A stretch of 64,000 nt of DNA from Schlegelella_A sp038241255. GTDB taxonomy: Bacteria; Pseudomonadota; Gammaproteobacteria; Burkholderiales; Burkholderiaceae_C. Location: the NCBI GenBank assembly GCA_038241255.1, contig JBBRFW010000003.1, positions 39,123 to 103,122 of the forward strand. Direction: 5' to 3'. Each line of letters starts with the position of its first letter. Position 1 is the stretch's first letter. The notes under the pieces were generated by a model. That model had not been told where the DNA came from and ran no database searches. It saw only the letters and a list, made by a program, of their open reading frames with translations. This document shows positions 8,626 to 21,140 of the stretch, piece after piece. The translations under genes were made by a program, and so were the position numbers.

Positions 8626-9606
8626 GTGACCTCGCCCGCTGAATCCGTGCCCGCGCCGGCCATCCCCGCCTCTGTCGACGCGGTCGTCGCTGCGCTCGCC
8701 GCCGAGAACTACGTCGCGGACCGTCGCCTGGCGACCTCGGTCTATCTCGCCCTCACGCTGAAGCGCCCGCTCTTCGTCGAGGGCGAGCCCGGCGTCGGCA
8801 AGACCGAGCTCGCCAAGGCGCTTGCGCGCGCGCTCGGCGCCATGCTGCTGCGCGTGCAGTGCTACGAAGGGCTCGACATCGCGCAGACGGCCTACGAGTG
8901 GAACGTCGCGCGCCAGATGATGGAGATCCGCCTCGCCGAGGCCGCGCACGACGTCGGCGACGCCGCAGCGCGCGAGCGCCTGGCGAAGAGCCTCTATGCG
9001 CGCTCGATGCTGATCGAGCGGCCGCTCCTGCAGGCGCTGACGCAGGCGCGATCGCCGGTCCTCCTCATCGACGAGCTCGACCGTGCCGACGAGCCCTTCG
9101 ACGCCTTCCTGCTAGAGGTCCTGGCCGAGAACCAGCTGACGATCCCCGAGCTCGGCACTGTCAAGGCCGCGCCAGGGGCCGGGCCGATCGTCGTCATCAC
9201 CAGCAACCGCACGCGCGAGATCCACGATGCGCTCAAGCGCCGCTGCCTCTACCACTGGGTCGACTACCCGGACCTTGAGCGCGAGCTCGAGATCGTCCGC
9301 ATCCGCGCTCCCGGCGCGCCGGAGCGGCTCGCCGCGCAGGTGGTGGCGTTCGTGCAGCGCATGCGCACGCTCGACCTCTTCAAGGCGCCGGGCATCGCCG
9401 AGACGATCGACTGGAGCAACGCGCTGGTGGCGCTGAATGCGCTCAGCCTCGCGCCCGACAATGTCCGCGACACGCTCGGCGTGCTGCTCAAGCACCGCGA
9501 CGACATCGCCAAGATGCAGGGCGGCGACGTCGCCAGGCTGCTCGCCGAGCTGCAGGCGACTGTGCGCGGGGAAACGCCTCGACCGGCGCCGGCCGATGCT
9601 CGCTGA
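8626..9606 (+). CDS. coxD: MoxR-family AAA+ ATPase (CoxD-like)
   Basis: A 326-residue AAA+ chaperone-like ATPase. Walker A is GEPGVGKTEL (~res 51-60), Walker B is LLIDELDRAD (~res 146), and sensor I is ITSNRTREI. In CO dehydrogenase loci the CoxD ATPase acts with the VWA protein CoxE in maturing the metal active site. The start is a GTG with a modest ribosome site. The 3' end overlaps the VWA gene by 11 nt, which indicates co-translation. Confidence 0.88.
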   Translation: MTSPAESVPAPAIPASVDAVVAALAAENYVADRRLATSVYLALTLKRPLFVEGEPGVGKTELAKALARALGAMLLRVQCYEGLDIAQTAYEWNVARQMMEIRLAEAAHDVGDAAARERLAKSLYARSMLIERPLLQALTQARSPVLLIDELDRADEPFDAFLLEVLAENQLTIPELGTVKAAPGAGPIVVITSNRTREIHDALKRRCLYHWVDYPDLERELEIVRIRAPGAPERLAAQVVAFVQRMRTLDLFKAPGIAETIDWSNALVALNALSLAPDNVRDTLGVLLKHRDDIAKMQGGDVARLLAELQATVRGETPRPAPADAR

Positions 9607-10759
9607 CAACGTCGTCCACTTCGCGCGCGTCCTGCGCAACGCCGGCATGCCGGTCGGTCCGGATCGGGTGCTCGCGGCGCTGGAGGCGATCGAGGCGGTC
9701 GGCCTGGCGCGCCGCGACGACGTCCATGCCGCCCTCTCGGCGGTGATGCTCGACCGCCACGAGCAGCAGGCGCTCTTCGACGACGCCTTCGCTGCGTTCT
9801 GGCGCGACCCCAAGCTGCTCGAGCGGATGATGGCCGAACTGCTGCCGAGGATCACCGGCCGCGGCGACCCCGCCAACAAGCCGCGCTCGCACCGCCACGC
9901 CGACGCGCTGGCGCCGACCGCGCTGCCGCGCGCGACGCCACCGCCGCGTCGGCCCGACGAGCCGGTCGAGTTCGAAACCAGCTTCGCGTTCTCCGATCGC
10001 GAGCGCCTGCAGCGTGCCGACTTCGAGTCGATGACGGCGGCCGAGTTCGAGCTCGCCCAAAAGCTCGCCGAAGAAGTGCCGCTGCCCTTTGCGCCGGTGC
10101 GGCGGCGTCGTCACGAAAGGAGCGCGCGCGGCCGGATCGACCTGCGCGCCACGATGCTCGCGATGGCGCACCAGCCCGAGACGGTGGTGCCGCGATTCAG
10201 CCGGCCGCGGAGCGAGCTGCCGACGATCGTCGTTCTGCTCGACGTCTCCGGCTCGATGGACCGCTATGCGCGCCTGATGCTGCACTACGTGCACGGGCTG
10301 ACGCGGCGCCATCTCAAGGTGCACACGCTCACCTTCGGGACGCGCCTCACCAACATCACGCGATCGCTGCGCCACCGCGATCCCGACCTCGCGCTCGAGC
10401 TGGCGAGCGCGCAGGTGCAGGACTGGAAGGGCGGCACGCGGATCGCCTCGTGTCTCGACGACTTCAACCGCCACTGGGCGCGGCGCCTGCTCGGCGCCAA
10501 CGCCGCGCTCCTGCTCGTCACCGATGGCCTCGACCGCGACGAGCAGGGCGAGCTGACGCGCGCTGCGCAGCAGCTGCGCCTGTTCGCACGCCAGATCGTC
10601 TGGCTCAACCCCTTGCTGCGCTTCGACCGCTTCGAGCCGCGCGCCGGCGGCGTGCGTGCACTGCTGCCGTGCGTCGACCGCTTCCTGCCGGTCCACAACC
10701 TGGCGAGCCTGGCTGATCTCGCAGCGGCCCTGCAATCGGCGCCGGCGCCGCGCCGGTAG
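9596..10759 (+). CDS. coxE: VWA domain protein, CoxE family
   Basis: A 387-residue CoxE-type von Willebrand factor A protein. The MIDAS motif DVSGS is at ~res 219 (VVLLDVSGSMDRYA), with the supporting Thr in WKGGTRIA and Asp in LLVTDGLDRDE. The N-terminal ~200 residues are helical and charged, as is usual for the family. It partners with the overlapping MoxR ATPase. I chose the ATG at 9596, inside the upstream gene, because the family N-terminus (LADNVVHFARVLRNAG) starts there. Confidence 0.88.
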   Translation: MLADNVVHFARVLRNAGMPVGPDRVLAALEAIEAVGLARRDDVHAALSAVMLDRHEQQALFDDAFAAFWRDPKLLERMMAELLPRITGRGDPANKPRSHRHADALAPTALPRATPPPRRPDEPVEFETSFAFSDRERLQRADFESMTAAEFELAQKLAEEVPLPFAPVRRRRHERSARGRIDLRATMLAMAHQPETVVPRFSRPRSELPTIVVLLDVSGSMDRYARLMLHYVHGLTRRHLKVHTLTFGTRLTNITRSLRHRDPDLALELASAQVQDWKGGTRIASCLDDFNRHWARRLLGANAALLLVTDGLDRDEQGELTRAAQQLRLFARQIVWLNPLLRFDRFEPRAGGVRALLPCVDRFLPVHNLASLADLAAALQSAPAPRR

Positions 10760-10771
10760 CAGAATCGGCCG

Positions 10772-11344
10772 ATGGAACTGAACGGCGAACGACTTATTCC
10801 GGCGAGGGTCGACGCGACCTGGGCCGCGCTCAACGATCCCGAGACGCTGAAGGCGTGCATCGCCGGCTGCGAGACGCTCGATCGCGTCGGCGACGACGCC
10901 TTCGTCGTGGTCGTGGCGATGAAGATCGGCCCCGTCAGCGCGCGCTTCAAAGGCAATCTGAAGATGACGAACGTCATTGCGCCGACGAGCTACACGATCA
11001 ACTTCGACGGCCAGGGCGGCGTCGCGGGCTTCGGCCGCGGCTCGGCCGATGTCTCGCTCAGCGACGCCGGCGCAGAAACGACGAAGCTCGCCTATGCGGC
11101 TAAGGCGACAGTCGGCGGGAAGATGGCGCAGATCGGCTCGCGGCTCATCGACGCCACGGCCGCCAAGATCACCGACGATTTCTTCAAGGCCTTCGCAGCG
11201 CAGCTGCAGGCGCGCGTGCCGGCCGGCGCCGTCGTCGCGCCGGTGGCGGTGACGCAGCCCCGCGAACGCGTGCCGGCGGGACCCTTGGGTTGGGTGCTGG
11301 CCGCGATCGTCGTCGCGGTCACCCTCTTCTTCGTCACCCGCTGA
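10772..11344 (+). CDS. coxG: CoxG family membrane-anchored SRPBCC protein
   Basis: A 190-residue protein with a CoxG/SRPBCC lipid-binding-like fold. It starts MELNGERLIPA, has the family phrase VWAALNDPETLKACIAGCE in slightly altered form (TWAALND...), and ends in one hydrophobic helix (LGWVLAAIVVAVTLFFVTR) that probably anchors it in the inner membrane. CoxG recruits CO dehydrogenase to the membrane in Oligotropha, so here it probably tethers the form II enzyme to the respiratory chain. It is the last gene of the forward operon, 12 nt after the VWA gene. Confidence 0.88.
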   Translation: MELNGERLIPARVDATWAALNDPETLKACIAGCETLDRVGDDAFVVVVAMKIGPVSARFKGNLKMTNVIAPTSYTINFDGQGGVAGFGRGSADVSLSDAGAETTKLAYAAKATVGGKMAQIGSRLIDATAAKITDDFFKAFAAQLQARVPAGAVVAPVAVTQPRERVPAGPLGWVLAAIVVAVTLFFVTR

Positions 11345-11415
11345 AAAAGCGACCTACGGGGTCGGCCGCTTCCTCTCGGAGGGAGGGCAGGAATCTGGGA
11401 AGGAGCGATCCTGCT

Positions 11416-11461
11416 CTGCCGCAGCAGATGAAGCGCTTCAGCGCTTCATCTGCTGCGGCAG
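11416..11461. terminator. Perfect 22-bp inverted repeat at the dctM 3' end
   Basis: Two perfect 22-bp arms (11416-11437 and 11440-11461) are separated by 2 nt. The right arm encodes the last seven codons of the reverse-strand TRAP permease, and its stop codon lies at the turn. RNA would form a very stable hairpin that could terminate or protect the 3' end, and could serve both convergent transcription units. There is no T-tract on either side. Such a perfect foldback can also be a sequencing or assembly artefact, so the terminator label is tentative. Confidence 0.5.
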
Positions 11462-12739
11462 GAACGTGACGAGCTGCGGCACGGTGTAGAGCAGCACGAC
11501 CATGCCCACCATCAACAGGAAGAACGGGAACGCGGCGCGCGAGATGGTGCCGATCTCGCGCTTGGTCATGCCCTGCAGCACGAACAGGTTGAAGCCGACC
11601 GGCGGCGTCACCTGCGCCATCTCGACGACGATGACGATGAAGATGCCGAACCAGAGCGGGTCGATGCCGGCCTTCTGCACCGTCGGCATGATCACGCCCA
11701 TGGTCAGCACGACCATCGAGATACCGTCGAGGAAGCAGCCGAGAATCACGTAGAAGCCGGTCAGCGCGAGGATGAGCGCGAACTTGCTCAAGCCCAGCGT
11801 GGCGATCCACTCGGCGAGGTGACGCGGCAGGCCGATGTAGCCCATGCTGAGTGTGAGGAACGCGGCGCCGGCGAGGATGAGGGCGATCATGCAGTAGAGG
11901 CGGGTGCCGCCCATCAGCGATTCCCTGAACGTCGCCCAGCTCATCGAGCCCTGCGCCGCCGAGATGACGAGGGAGCCAAGAACGCCGATCGCGGCCGCCT
12001 CGGTCGCAGTGGCGATGCCGGCGTAGATCGAGCCGAGCACGGCGATGATGAGCAGGACGACGGGGATCAGGCTCCTCGACTCGCGCAGCTTCTCGGCGAA
12101 GGTCATGGGTGCATCGGGCGGCGGTATCAGGTGCGCGTTCTTGATCGACCAGCCGGCGATGTAGAGCGAGAAGATGCCGGCCAGGACGATGCCGGGGATC
12201 ACGCCGCCGATGAAGAGCTGCGAGATCGAGACGTCGGCCGTGACGCCGTAGACGATCATGATGATCGAGGGCGGGATGAGCAGGCCGAGCGTGCCCGCAC
12301 CGGCGAGCGAGCCGAGCGACATCATGTCGGGATAGCCGCGCTTGGCGAGCTCGGGCAGGCTCATCTTGCCGATCGTCGCGCACGTGGCGGCGCTCGACCC
12401 CGACACCGCGGCGAAGATCGCGCAGCCGACGACATTGGTGTGCAGGAGCCGACCCGGCAGGCGCTGCATCCACGGCGCCAGGCCCTTGAACATGTCCTGG
12501 GACAGGCGCGTGCGAAAAAGGATCTCGCCCATCCAGATGAAGAGCGGCAGGGCGGTGAGCGTCCAGCTCGACGACGAGCCCCAGATCGTCACCGCCATCG
12601 CGTCGCCGGCCGGTCGCGAGCTGAACAGCTGCATGCCGATCCAGGCCACGCCCGACAGCGTCAGGCCGATCCAGACGCCGCTGGCGAGGATCAGGAAGAG
12701 CGCGCCGATCAGCAGCGCGGTGATCGAGAAGTCGCTCAT
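11438..12739 (-). CDS. dctM: TRAP transporter large permease (DctM)
   Basis: A 433-residue inner-membrane subunit with about twelve hydrophobic segments. Family landmarks are GILIPPSI-type LGLLIPPSIIMIVYG (~res 152), GSSAATCATIGKM and TPPVGFNLFVLQG near the C-terminus. It forms the ion-driven pore of a TRAP transporter with the DctQ protein encoded 3 nt upstream and the periplasmic binding protein next to it. The substrate is probably an organic acid or amide; the divergent oxoprolinase cluster hints at a pyroglutamate- or hydantoin-like compound. Confidence 0.93.
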   Translation of the reverse strand: MSDFSITALLIGALFLILASGVWIGLTLSGVAWIGMQLFSSRPAGDAMAVTIWGSSSSWTLTALPLFIWMGEILFRTRLSQDMFKGLAPWMQRLPGRLLHTNVVGCAIFAAVSGSSAATCATIGKMSLPELAKRGYPDMMSLGSLAGAGTLGLLIPPSIIMIVYGVTADVSISQLFIGGVIPGIVLAGIFSLYIAGWSIKNAHLIPPPDAPMTFAEKLRESRSLIPVVLLIIAVLGSIYAGIATATEAAAIGVLGSLVISAAQGSMSWATFRESLMGGTRLYCMIALILAGAAFLTLSMGYIGLPRHLAEWIATLGLSKFALILALTGFYVILGCFLDGISMVVLTMGVIMPTVQKAGIDPLWFGIFIVIVVEMAQVTPPVGFNLFVLQGMTKREIGTISRAAFPFFLLMVGMVVLLYTVPQLVTFLPQQMKR

Positions 12740-12742
12740 CGA

Positions 12743-13279
12743 CTATTCATTGCGGCTGGCTTCGTCGCTCACCGGAACGATGCGCTCTCCGCGGATCTCG
12801 AGCACGAGCTCATCGACCAACGCGATCGCGAGGACGCTCGCGCCGAGCGCCATCGTGAGCTGCGGCAGCCAGAGTGGCGTCGCGTCGTTGCTGGTCGAGA
12901 TGTCGTGGAAGATGTAGGACTGCCAGGCGAGCCGGCAGCTGTAATAAGCCGAGAGGAGGGCCAGCAGCGAAGCTGCGAACAAGGCCCAGACCTCGAGCGC
13001 GTGCCTGCTTCGCCCCTTGAGCGAGGCCAGCAGCAGGGTGACGCGGATGTGCTCGCCTCGCTTGAGCGTATGGGCCAGCGCCAGAAAGCCGGCGCCGGCC
13101 ATCATGTAGCCGGCGTACGCGTCGATGCCGCCGATGTTGAAGCCGACCTGGCGGGAGACGACCGAGAGCAGCACCATCACCAGGAGCAGGACCATGGCGA
13201 CGGCGCCGAGCGCTGCGGTCGCGTCGTAGAGGCGGTCGAGCGCGCGGCCGAACGGGCCGCGTGCGTGGCTCGCGGGCAT
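12743..13279 (-). CDS. dctQ: TRAP transporter small permease (DctQ)
   Basis: A 178-residue protein with four predicted membrane helices, as expected for DctQ. The helix-2 region VVSRQVGFNIGGIDAYAGYMM and the later HTLKRGEHIRVTLLL follow the family pattern (R-x-x-F ... W/A-x-E-x-[AG] ... H-x-x-V/I). I chose the ATG at 13279 since the longer frame from 13351 overlaps the end of the binding-protein gene. The 3-nt gap to dctM implies coupled translation. Confidence 0.88.
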   Translation of the reverse strand: MPASHARGPFGRALDRLYDATAALGAVAMVLLLVMVLLSVVSRQVGFNIGGIDAYAGYMMAGAGFLALAHTLKRGEHIRVTLLLASLKGRSRHALEVWALFAASLLALLSAYYSCRLAWQSYIFHDISTSNDATPLWLPQLTMALGASVLAIALVDELVLEIRGERIVPVSDEASRNE

Positions 13280-13290
13280 CGGCGCTGCGA

Positions 13291-14281
13291 CTAGAGCTTC
13301 TTGTAGGCGTCGACGACGGCCTTGCCTTCGGGGCCGGCCTTGTCGAGCCACTCCTTCAGCATGGTGTCGCCGACCTTGCCATGTCGGACTTCAGCTGCGG
13401 CGACGGCGATAGGATCTGCATGCCGTTCTTCTTCAGCAGGTCGATGTACTCGCCGTTCTTCTTCTGCGAGAGCGCCCAGCCGCGCGCCTCGGCGTCGGCG
13501 CCGGCCTTGAGCACCGCCGCCTGCGTCGGCTTGTCGAGGTCGTCGAAGGCAGCCTTGTTGACGAGCACCGCGTTCTTCGGCAGCCACGCCTGGGTGTCGT
13601 ACCAGTACTTGATGTGCTCGTAGGGGTCTTGGTGTCGTAGCCGGTCGAGCCCGACGACATGTAGCTCTCGATCACGCCGGTGGCCATCGCCTGCGAGAGC
13701 TCCGCCGCCTGCACGGTGACCGGCTGCGCGCCGACGAGCTCGGCGATTCGCGCCGTCGCCGTGCTGTAGGCGCGCCACTTCACGCCCTTCAGATCGGCCG
13801 CCGAGCTGATCGCCTTGTTGACGTAGATGCCCTGCGGCGGCCACGGCACCGTGTAGAGCAGCATGATTCCCTGCTCGGCGAGTTTCTTCTCCATCGCCGG
13901 CTTGCTCGCAGTGTCGAGCTTCTTGGCGGACGCGTAGCTGTCGGCGAGGAAGGGCAGGCCGTCGATGCCGTAGATCGGCCACTCGTTCGAATAGGCGGTG
14001 AGCAGGATCTCGCCGATCTGCGCCTGACCGCCCTGAACCGCGCGCTTGATCTCGTTGGCTTTGAAGAGCGACGCATTGGCGTGCACGGTGATCTTTAGCT
14101 TGCCGCCGGTCGCCTTGTCGACGTCGTTGGCGAACTGCTGCAGGTTTTCGGTGTGGAAGTTGTTCGCGGGGTAGGCCGCGGGCAAGTCCCACCTCGTTTG
14201 GGCCAGCGCTGGCGCGGTGGCGAACACGGCAGCGGCGCCGAGGCCGGCCAGGAGTGGATGAAGGCGGGCGAGAAGGTTCAT
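13291..14281 (-). pseudogene. dctP: TRAP substrate-binding protein DctP, two frameshifts
   Basis: A DctP-type periplasmic solute receptor is spread over three frames. Frame 1 runs from the ATG at 14281 (signal peptide MNLLARLHPLLAGLGAAAVFA, then QTRWDLPAAYPANNFHTE) to about 13630. Frame 2 continues DPYEHIKYWYDTQAWLPKNA to about 13380. Frame 3 finishes KVGDTMLKEWLDKAGPEG to 13291. Both breaks look like the loss of one base, the first inside a run of C. A good ribosome site (GGAG, 5 nt) precedes the ATG. If the shifts are real, the transporter lacks its receptor; if they are sequence errors, the intact protein would have about 330 residues. Confidence 0.85.
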
Positions 14282-14365
14282 GAGCACTCCGGCGAGCGGT
14301 TGAATGGGCAGCTCAAAAGCATAGGGCGTGCCCCGCGCGTCGGACATTGGTTATTGCCCGAGCGC

Positions 14366-14400
14366 TTGCAGTCTAGGAAGGATGAAGATAAATTGTCAAT
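14366..14400 (+). promoter_or_regulatory. Candidate promoter and operator for the MarR-type gene
   Basis: The 148-nt divergent gap between dctP and the MarR-type gene is AT-rich for this genome. TTGCAG (14366-14371), a 17-nt spacer and TAAATT (14389-14394) resemble a sigma-70 promoter reading toward the regulator. The -10 box overlaps ATTGTCAAT (14392-14400), an inverted repeat with a single central base that could bind the encoded regulator. This placement would give autorepression and possibly control of the divergent TRAP genes. It is inferred from sequence pattern only. Confidence 0.42.
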
Positions 14401-14429
14401 AAGATTCCAACGTTTCGAAGGAACCACCG

Positions 14430-14978
14430 ATGTCGTCGAAGGTGGCACCGCTGCCGGCGCGAAGCACGCCTCGCAAGCCCCGCTCGGCCGGCATCGTCTC
14501 GTCGTCGCATCTGGTCTCAGCCAAGAGCGTCGAGCTCTCCGAGCTCGAGTTCGGCCTCATCGTCGCGTGGAACGCGTTCTCGCGCTGGGCCGTTCGCTGC
14601 ATGGCGGCGGCGGGATGCCCCGAGCTGACGATTACCGATGTGCTCGTGCTGCACCACATCTGCCACCGCGCGCGCAACAAGAAGGTCGGCGACATCTGCT
14701 TCGTCCTCAACGTCGAGGACACGCACGTCGTCGGCTATTCCCTGAAGAAGCTCCTCGGCGCAGGCCTGGCGCAGGGCGATCGCGTCGGCAAGGAAGTCTT
14801 CTACAGCCCCACCGCGCTCGGCGAGACGGCGGTGGCGAAGTACCGCGAGGTGCGCGAAGCCTGCCTGATCGCCAACCTCGACGCCGACCGAAACGCCGAC
14901 ATCGGCGAGAGCGCGCGCCTGCTGCGAACCATGTCGGGCTTGTACGACCAGGCCGCTCGCGCGGCGACCTCGCTGTGA
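14430..14978 (+). CDS. MarR-type winged-helix regulator
   Basis: A 182-residue protein of the winged-helix DNA-binding type often found beside TRAP and hydantoinase genes in Burkholderiales. The HTH region is TDVLVLHHICHRARNKKVGDIC ... EDTHVVGYSLKKLLGAG (~res 70-115), and the wing is GDRVGKEVFYSPTALGE. It probably senses the substrate of the neighbouring transporter. The stop overlaps the GTG of the racemase-like gene, so the regulator is co-translated with the enzymes. Confidence 0.8.
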   Translation: MSSKVAPLPARSTPRKPRSAGIVSSSHLVSAKSVELSELEFGLIVAWNAFSRWAVRCMAAAGCPELTITDVLVLHHICHRARNKKVGDICFVLNVEDTHVVGYSLKKLLGAGLAQGDRVGKEVFYSPTALGETAVAKYREVREACLIANLDADRNADIGESARLLRTMSGLYDQAARAATSL

Positions 14979-15660
14979 GCGGGCTGCTCGGCATCGTCAT
15001 GCTGGAAACGCGCTTCCCGCGGCCGCCGGGCGATATCGGCCATCCGGGAACGTTCGCGTTTGCGGTCCGCAGGCGCGTCGTGCGCGGCGCCTCGCCGCAG
15101 CGTGTCGTCGTCGAGCGCGATGCGACGCTGCTCGCGCCGTTCCTGGCCGCCGCGCGCGCGCTCGAAGCCGAAGGGGCGACGGCGGTGACGACGAGCTGCG
15201 GCTTCCTCGCTCTTTTCCAGCGCGAGCTCGCGGCCGCGCTCGCCGTGCCGATGTGGTCGTCGAGCGTGCTGCTCGTCGCCGAGATCGAAGGCGGTCGGCA
15301 CGACGGCCGCCGCGTCGGTATCGTCACCGCGGATGCGTCCTCGCTCACCGCCGATCACCTTGGTGCGGTCGGGGCGCGAGTCGACACGCCGGTCGAGGGG
15401 CTGGCCCTGGACTCGCGCTTCCGCGACACGGTCCTGAACGACCGCGCCGAGCTCGACCTCGCTGAAGCCGAGCAGGCGACCGTCGCGGCGGCGCGTCGAC
15501 TCGTCGCGCGTCGCCCCGACCTCACGGCGATCGTCCTAGAGTGCACCAACATGCCGCCCTATGCCGAAGCGGTGCGCGCGGCGACCGGCCTGCCCGTGCA
15601 CGACATCACCACGCTCGTCCGCGCCCGCTTCGGCGCAGCGGCGGCGACGCGGAGCGCGGC

Positions 15661-15664
<4 letters not shown>
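14975..15664 (+). CDS. Asp/Glu racemase-like protein
   Basis: A 229-residue member of the aspartate/glutamate racemase superfamily. The two catalytic cysteines are visible, one in VTTSCGFLALFQ (~res 71) and one in VLECTNMPPYA (~res 188), matching a two-base racemisation mechanism. Members beside hydantoinase-like genes are often hydantoin or amino-acid racemases, which is context inference. The GTG at 14975 overlaps the preceding TGA, and the stop overlaps the next ATG by 4 nt, making a tight three-gene chain. Confidence 0.8.
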
Positions 15665-19347
<3,683 letters not shown>

Positions 19348-19408
19348 GCGCCCGTGCCCCCGGGTCGCCGATCTGGCGGCGCTTGCCGAGAACGGCGACA
19401 CTTGCGCG

Positions 19409-20155
19409 ATGAAAGAACTCGCCCGCTCCGCCGCCGCCCTCGCAGCCGTCCTAGTCGCCGTCGTTGCGGTAGTCGTCCCGGCCTCGGCGCTCGCCGCCGA
19501 CAACGCGCTCGCGCCGCTCGGCGCCGCCGGCAACACGCCGCCGCCGCCCTGGCACGTCGTCGGGCTGCCTCAACAGACAAAGCCGTTCACCCGCTTCTCG
19601 ATCGTCGACCTCGACGGCAAGCGCGCTCTCAAGATCGAGGCCGACGAGTCCTACGGGAACCTCGTTCATCCGGTGCAGGTGAACGCCCCCGCGCACCTCG
19701 CGTGGCAGTGGCGCATCGAAAAGCCGCTCGAGAACGCCGACCTTCGCCAGCGCAGCGGCGACGACACGGCGGTCAAGGTCTGCGTCTCGTTCGACCTGCC
19801 GCTCGAGAGCGTCTCGTTCGCCGAGCGCCAGATGCTGCGCATCGCCCGCGGCAAGACCAGCGAGCCCGTGCCGACGGCGACCGTCTGCTACGTCTGGGAC
19901 GCGCATCTCGCCGCCGGAACCACGCTCGACAACGCCTTCACGCGGCGCATCCGCTACATGGTGCTGCAGTCGGGCAACGACCGGCTCGACCGCTGGGTCG
20001 GCGAGCGGCGCGACGTCGCTGCCGACTTCCTGCGCCTGTTCAAGGACGAGAGCACGACCGTGCCGGCGATCGTCGCGGTCGCGATCGGCGCCGACGCCGA
20101 CAACACCAAGAGCCACTCGGTGTCGTACGTCAGCGGGATCGTGCTCGAGCCTTGA
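19409..20155 (+). CDS. DUF3047 exported protein
   Basis: A 248-residue protein with an N-terminal signal sequence (about res 1-31, ending ASALAAD). The body matches DUF3047: WHVVGLPQQTKPFTRFSIVD, LAWQWRIEKPLENADLR, DDTAVKVCVSFDLP and an end in NTKSHSVSYVSGIVLEP. The function of the family is unknown. The ATG at 19409 is chosen for the signal peptide. The gene starts 61 nt after the oxoprolinase stop and converges on tolA. Confidence 0.8.
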   Translation: MKELARSAAALAAVLVAVVAVVVPASALAADNALAPLGAAGNTPPPPWHVVGLPQQTKPFTRFSIVDLDGKRALKIEADESYGNLVHPVQVNAPAHLAWQWRIEKPLENADLRQRSGDDTAVKVCVSFDLPLESVSFAERQMLRIARGKTSEPVPTATVCYVWDAHLAAGTTLDNAFTRRIRYMVLQSGNDRLDRWVGERRDVAADFLRLFKDESTTVPAIVAVAIGADADNTKSHSVSYVSGIVLEP

Positions 20156-20197
20156 CGCTCGTCCGCGCCGGTTCGCCCGCGAGGGGCTCGGCGCCGC

Positions 20198-21121
20198 TCA
20201 TTCGCGCGGCCTGAACGAGATCGTGATCGTCGGCGGGATGCGCCCGTCGACGTCCTTGGGCAGGATTTCCGTCTTGTCGATCGCGCGCAGCACCGTGTCG
20301 TCCCACGCCGGCGAGCCGCTGCTCGTTACCAGCTTGCGCCCGACGATCGTTCCGTCGGGAGCGACTCGCACCTCAACCGTCGCCGACGGGTTGCCGTCGA
20401 GCGCCGTGGTCAAGACGATGTTCGGCTTGACGCGCGCCTTGATGCGGCCGGCATACCCCGCCGAGGGGCCGGCGGTGCGGGCGGCGTTGCCGGCAGCCGG
20501 GTCATCGCTGCTGCCGGCCTGGCTCATCATTCGGCGCAGGTTCGCTTCGCGCACCGCCGCTTGCCGCGCCTCGTCCTTCTTCGCCTGCTCGGCCTGCTGC
20601 TTCTTCTCGGCCTGTTCGCTGGCGAGGCGCTGCCGCTCGGCATCGAGCCGCTTCGCCTCCTCCCGCTTGGCTTCCTCGCGCCGGGTCTCTTCGCGCTTGC
20701 GCAGCTCGGCCTGGCGCGCGGCCTCTCGCTCGACCTCCTGGCGGCGCGCCTGCTCGCGCGCGGCACGCTCGATGGCGATCTGCGCGTCGGCCCGAGGCGG
20801 CGCCGCAGGCTCGGGCTTGACCGCCGGCGCTGGCTTGGTAGCGATCACCGGCTCGGGCTGCTGTGGCGGTGGCAACGGCTTCGGCTCGGCGACGGGCGCT
20901 GGTTTCGGATCGGGCGGTGCCGCGCGTGGCGCGGCGGCCTGCGGCACGGCCGACCACAGCTCGGCGACGATGCCCTCGGGCTCGCTCGCCTTCCAGTTGA
21001 CGCTCCAGGCGAGCGCGATGATCAGAAGGACGTGGGCTAGGACCGCCAGGGCGAGGCCGGAGCGCATCCCCGGCGGTTGCCGCGGTGCGAACATGTCTCG
21101 CTCGATGATCGCGGCGTTCAT
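20198..21121 (-). CDS. tolA: Cell-envelope protein TolA
   Basis: A 307-residue TolA: a short cytoplasmic N-terminus, one membrane helix (LALAVLAHVLLIIALAWSV, ~res 23-41), a proline/alanine-rich stretch, a long Ala/Glu/Lys/Arg helix (~res 110-195) and a C-terminal TonB/TolA-like domain (ARVKPNIVLT ... VRVAPDGTIVGRKLV). It links the TolQR motor to outer-membrane partners during cell division and envelope maintenance. Its ATG is 19 nt after the expected end of tolR. The usual downstream tolB and pal are not here. Confidence 0.93.
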   Translation of the reverse strand: MNAAIIERDMFAPRQPPGMRSGLALAVLAHVLLIIALAWSVNWKASEPEGIVAELWSAVPQAAAPRAAPPDPKPAPVAEPKPLPPPQQPEPVIATKPAPAVKPEPAAPPRADAQIAIERAAREQARRQEVEREAARQAELRKREETRREEAKREEAKRLDAERQRLASEQAEKKQQAEQAKKDEARQAAVREANLRRMMSQAGSSDDPAAGNAARTAGPSAGYAGRIKARVKPNIVLTTALDGNPSATVEVRVAPDGTIVGRKLVTSSGSPAWDDTVLRAIDKTEILPKDVDGRIPPTITISFRPRE

Positions 21122-21140
21122 CTCGGGGTTGCGCGCGGGC

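Noticed and set aside
11819..13294. Plus-strand frame of ~490 codons opposite the TRAP permease genes
   Set aside because: Antisense to two recognisable membrane proteins, with low-complexity charged translation.
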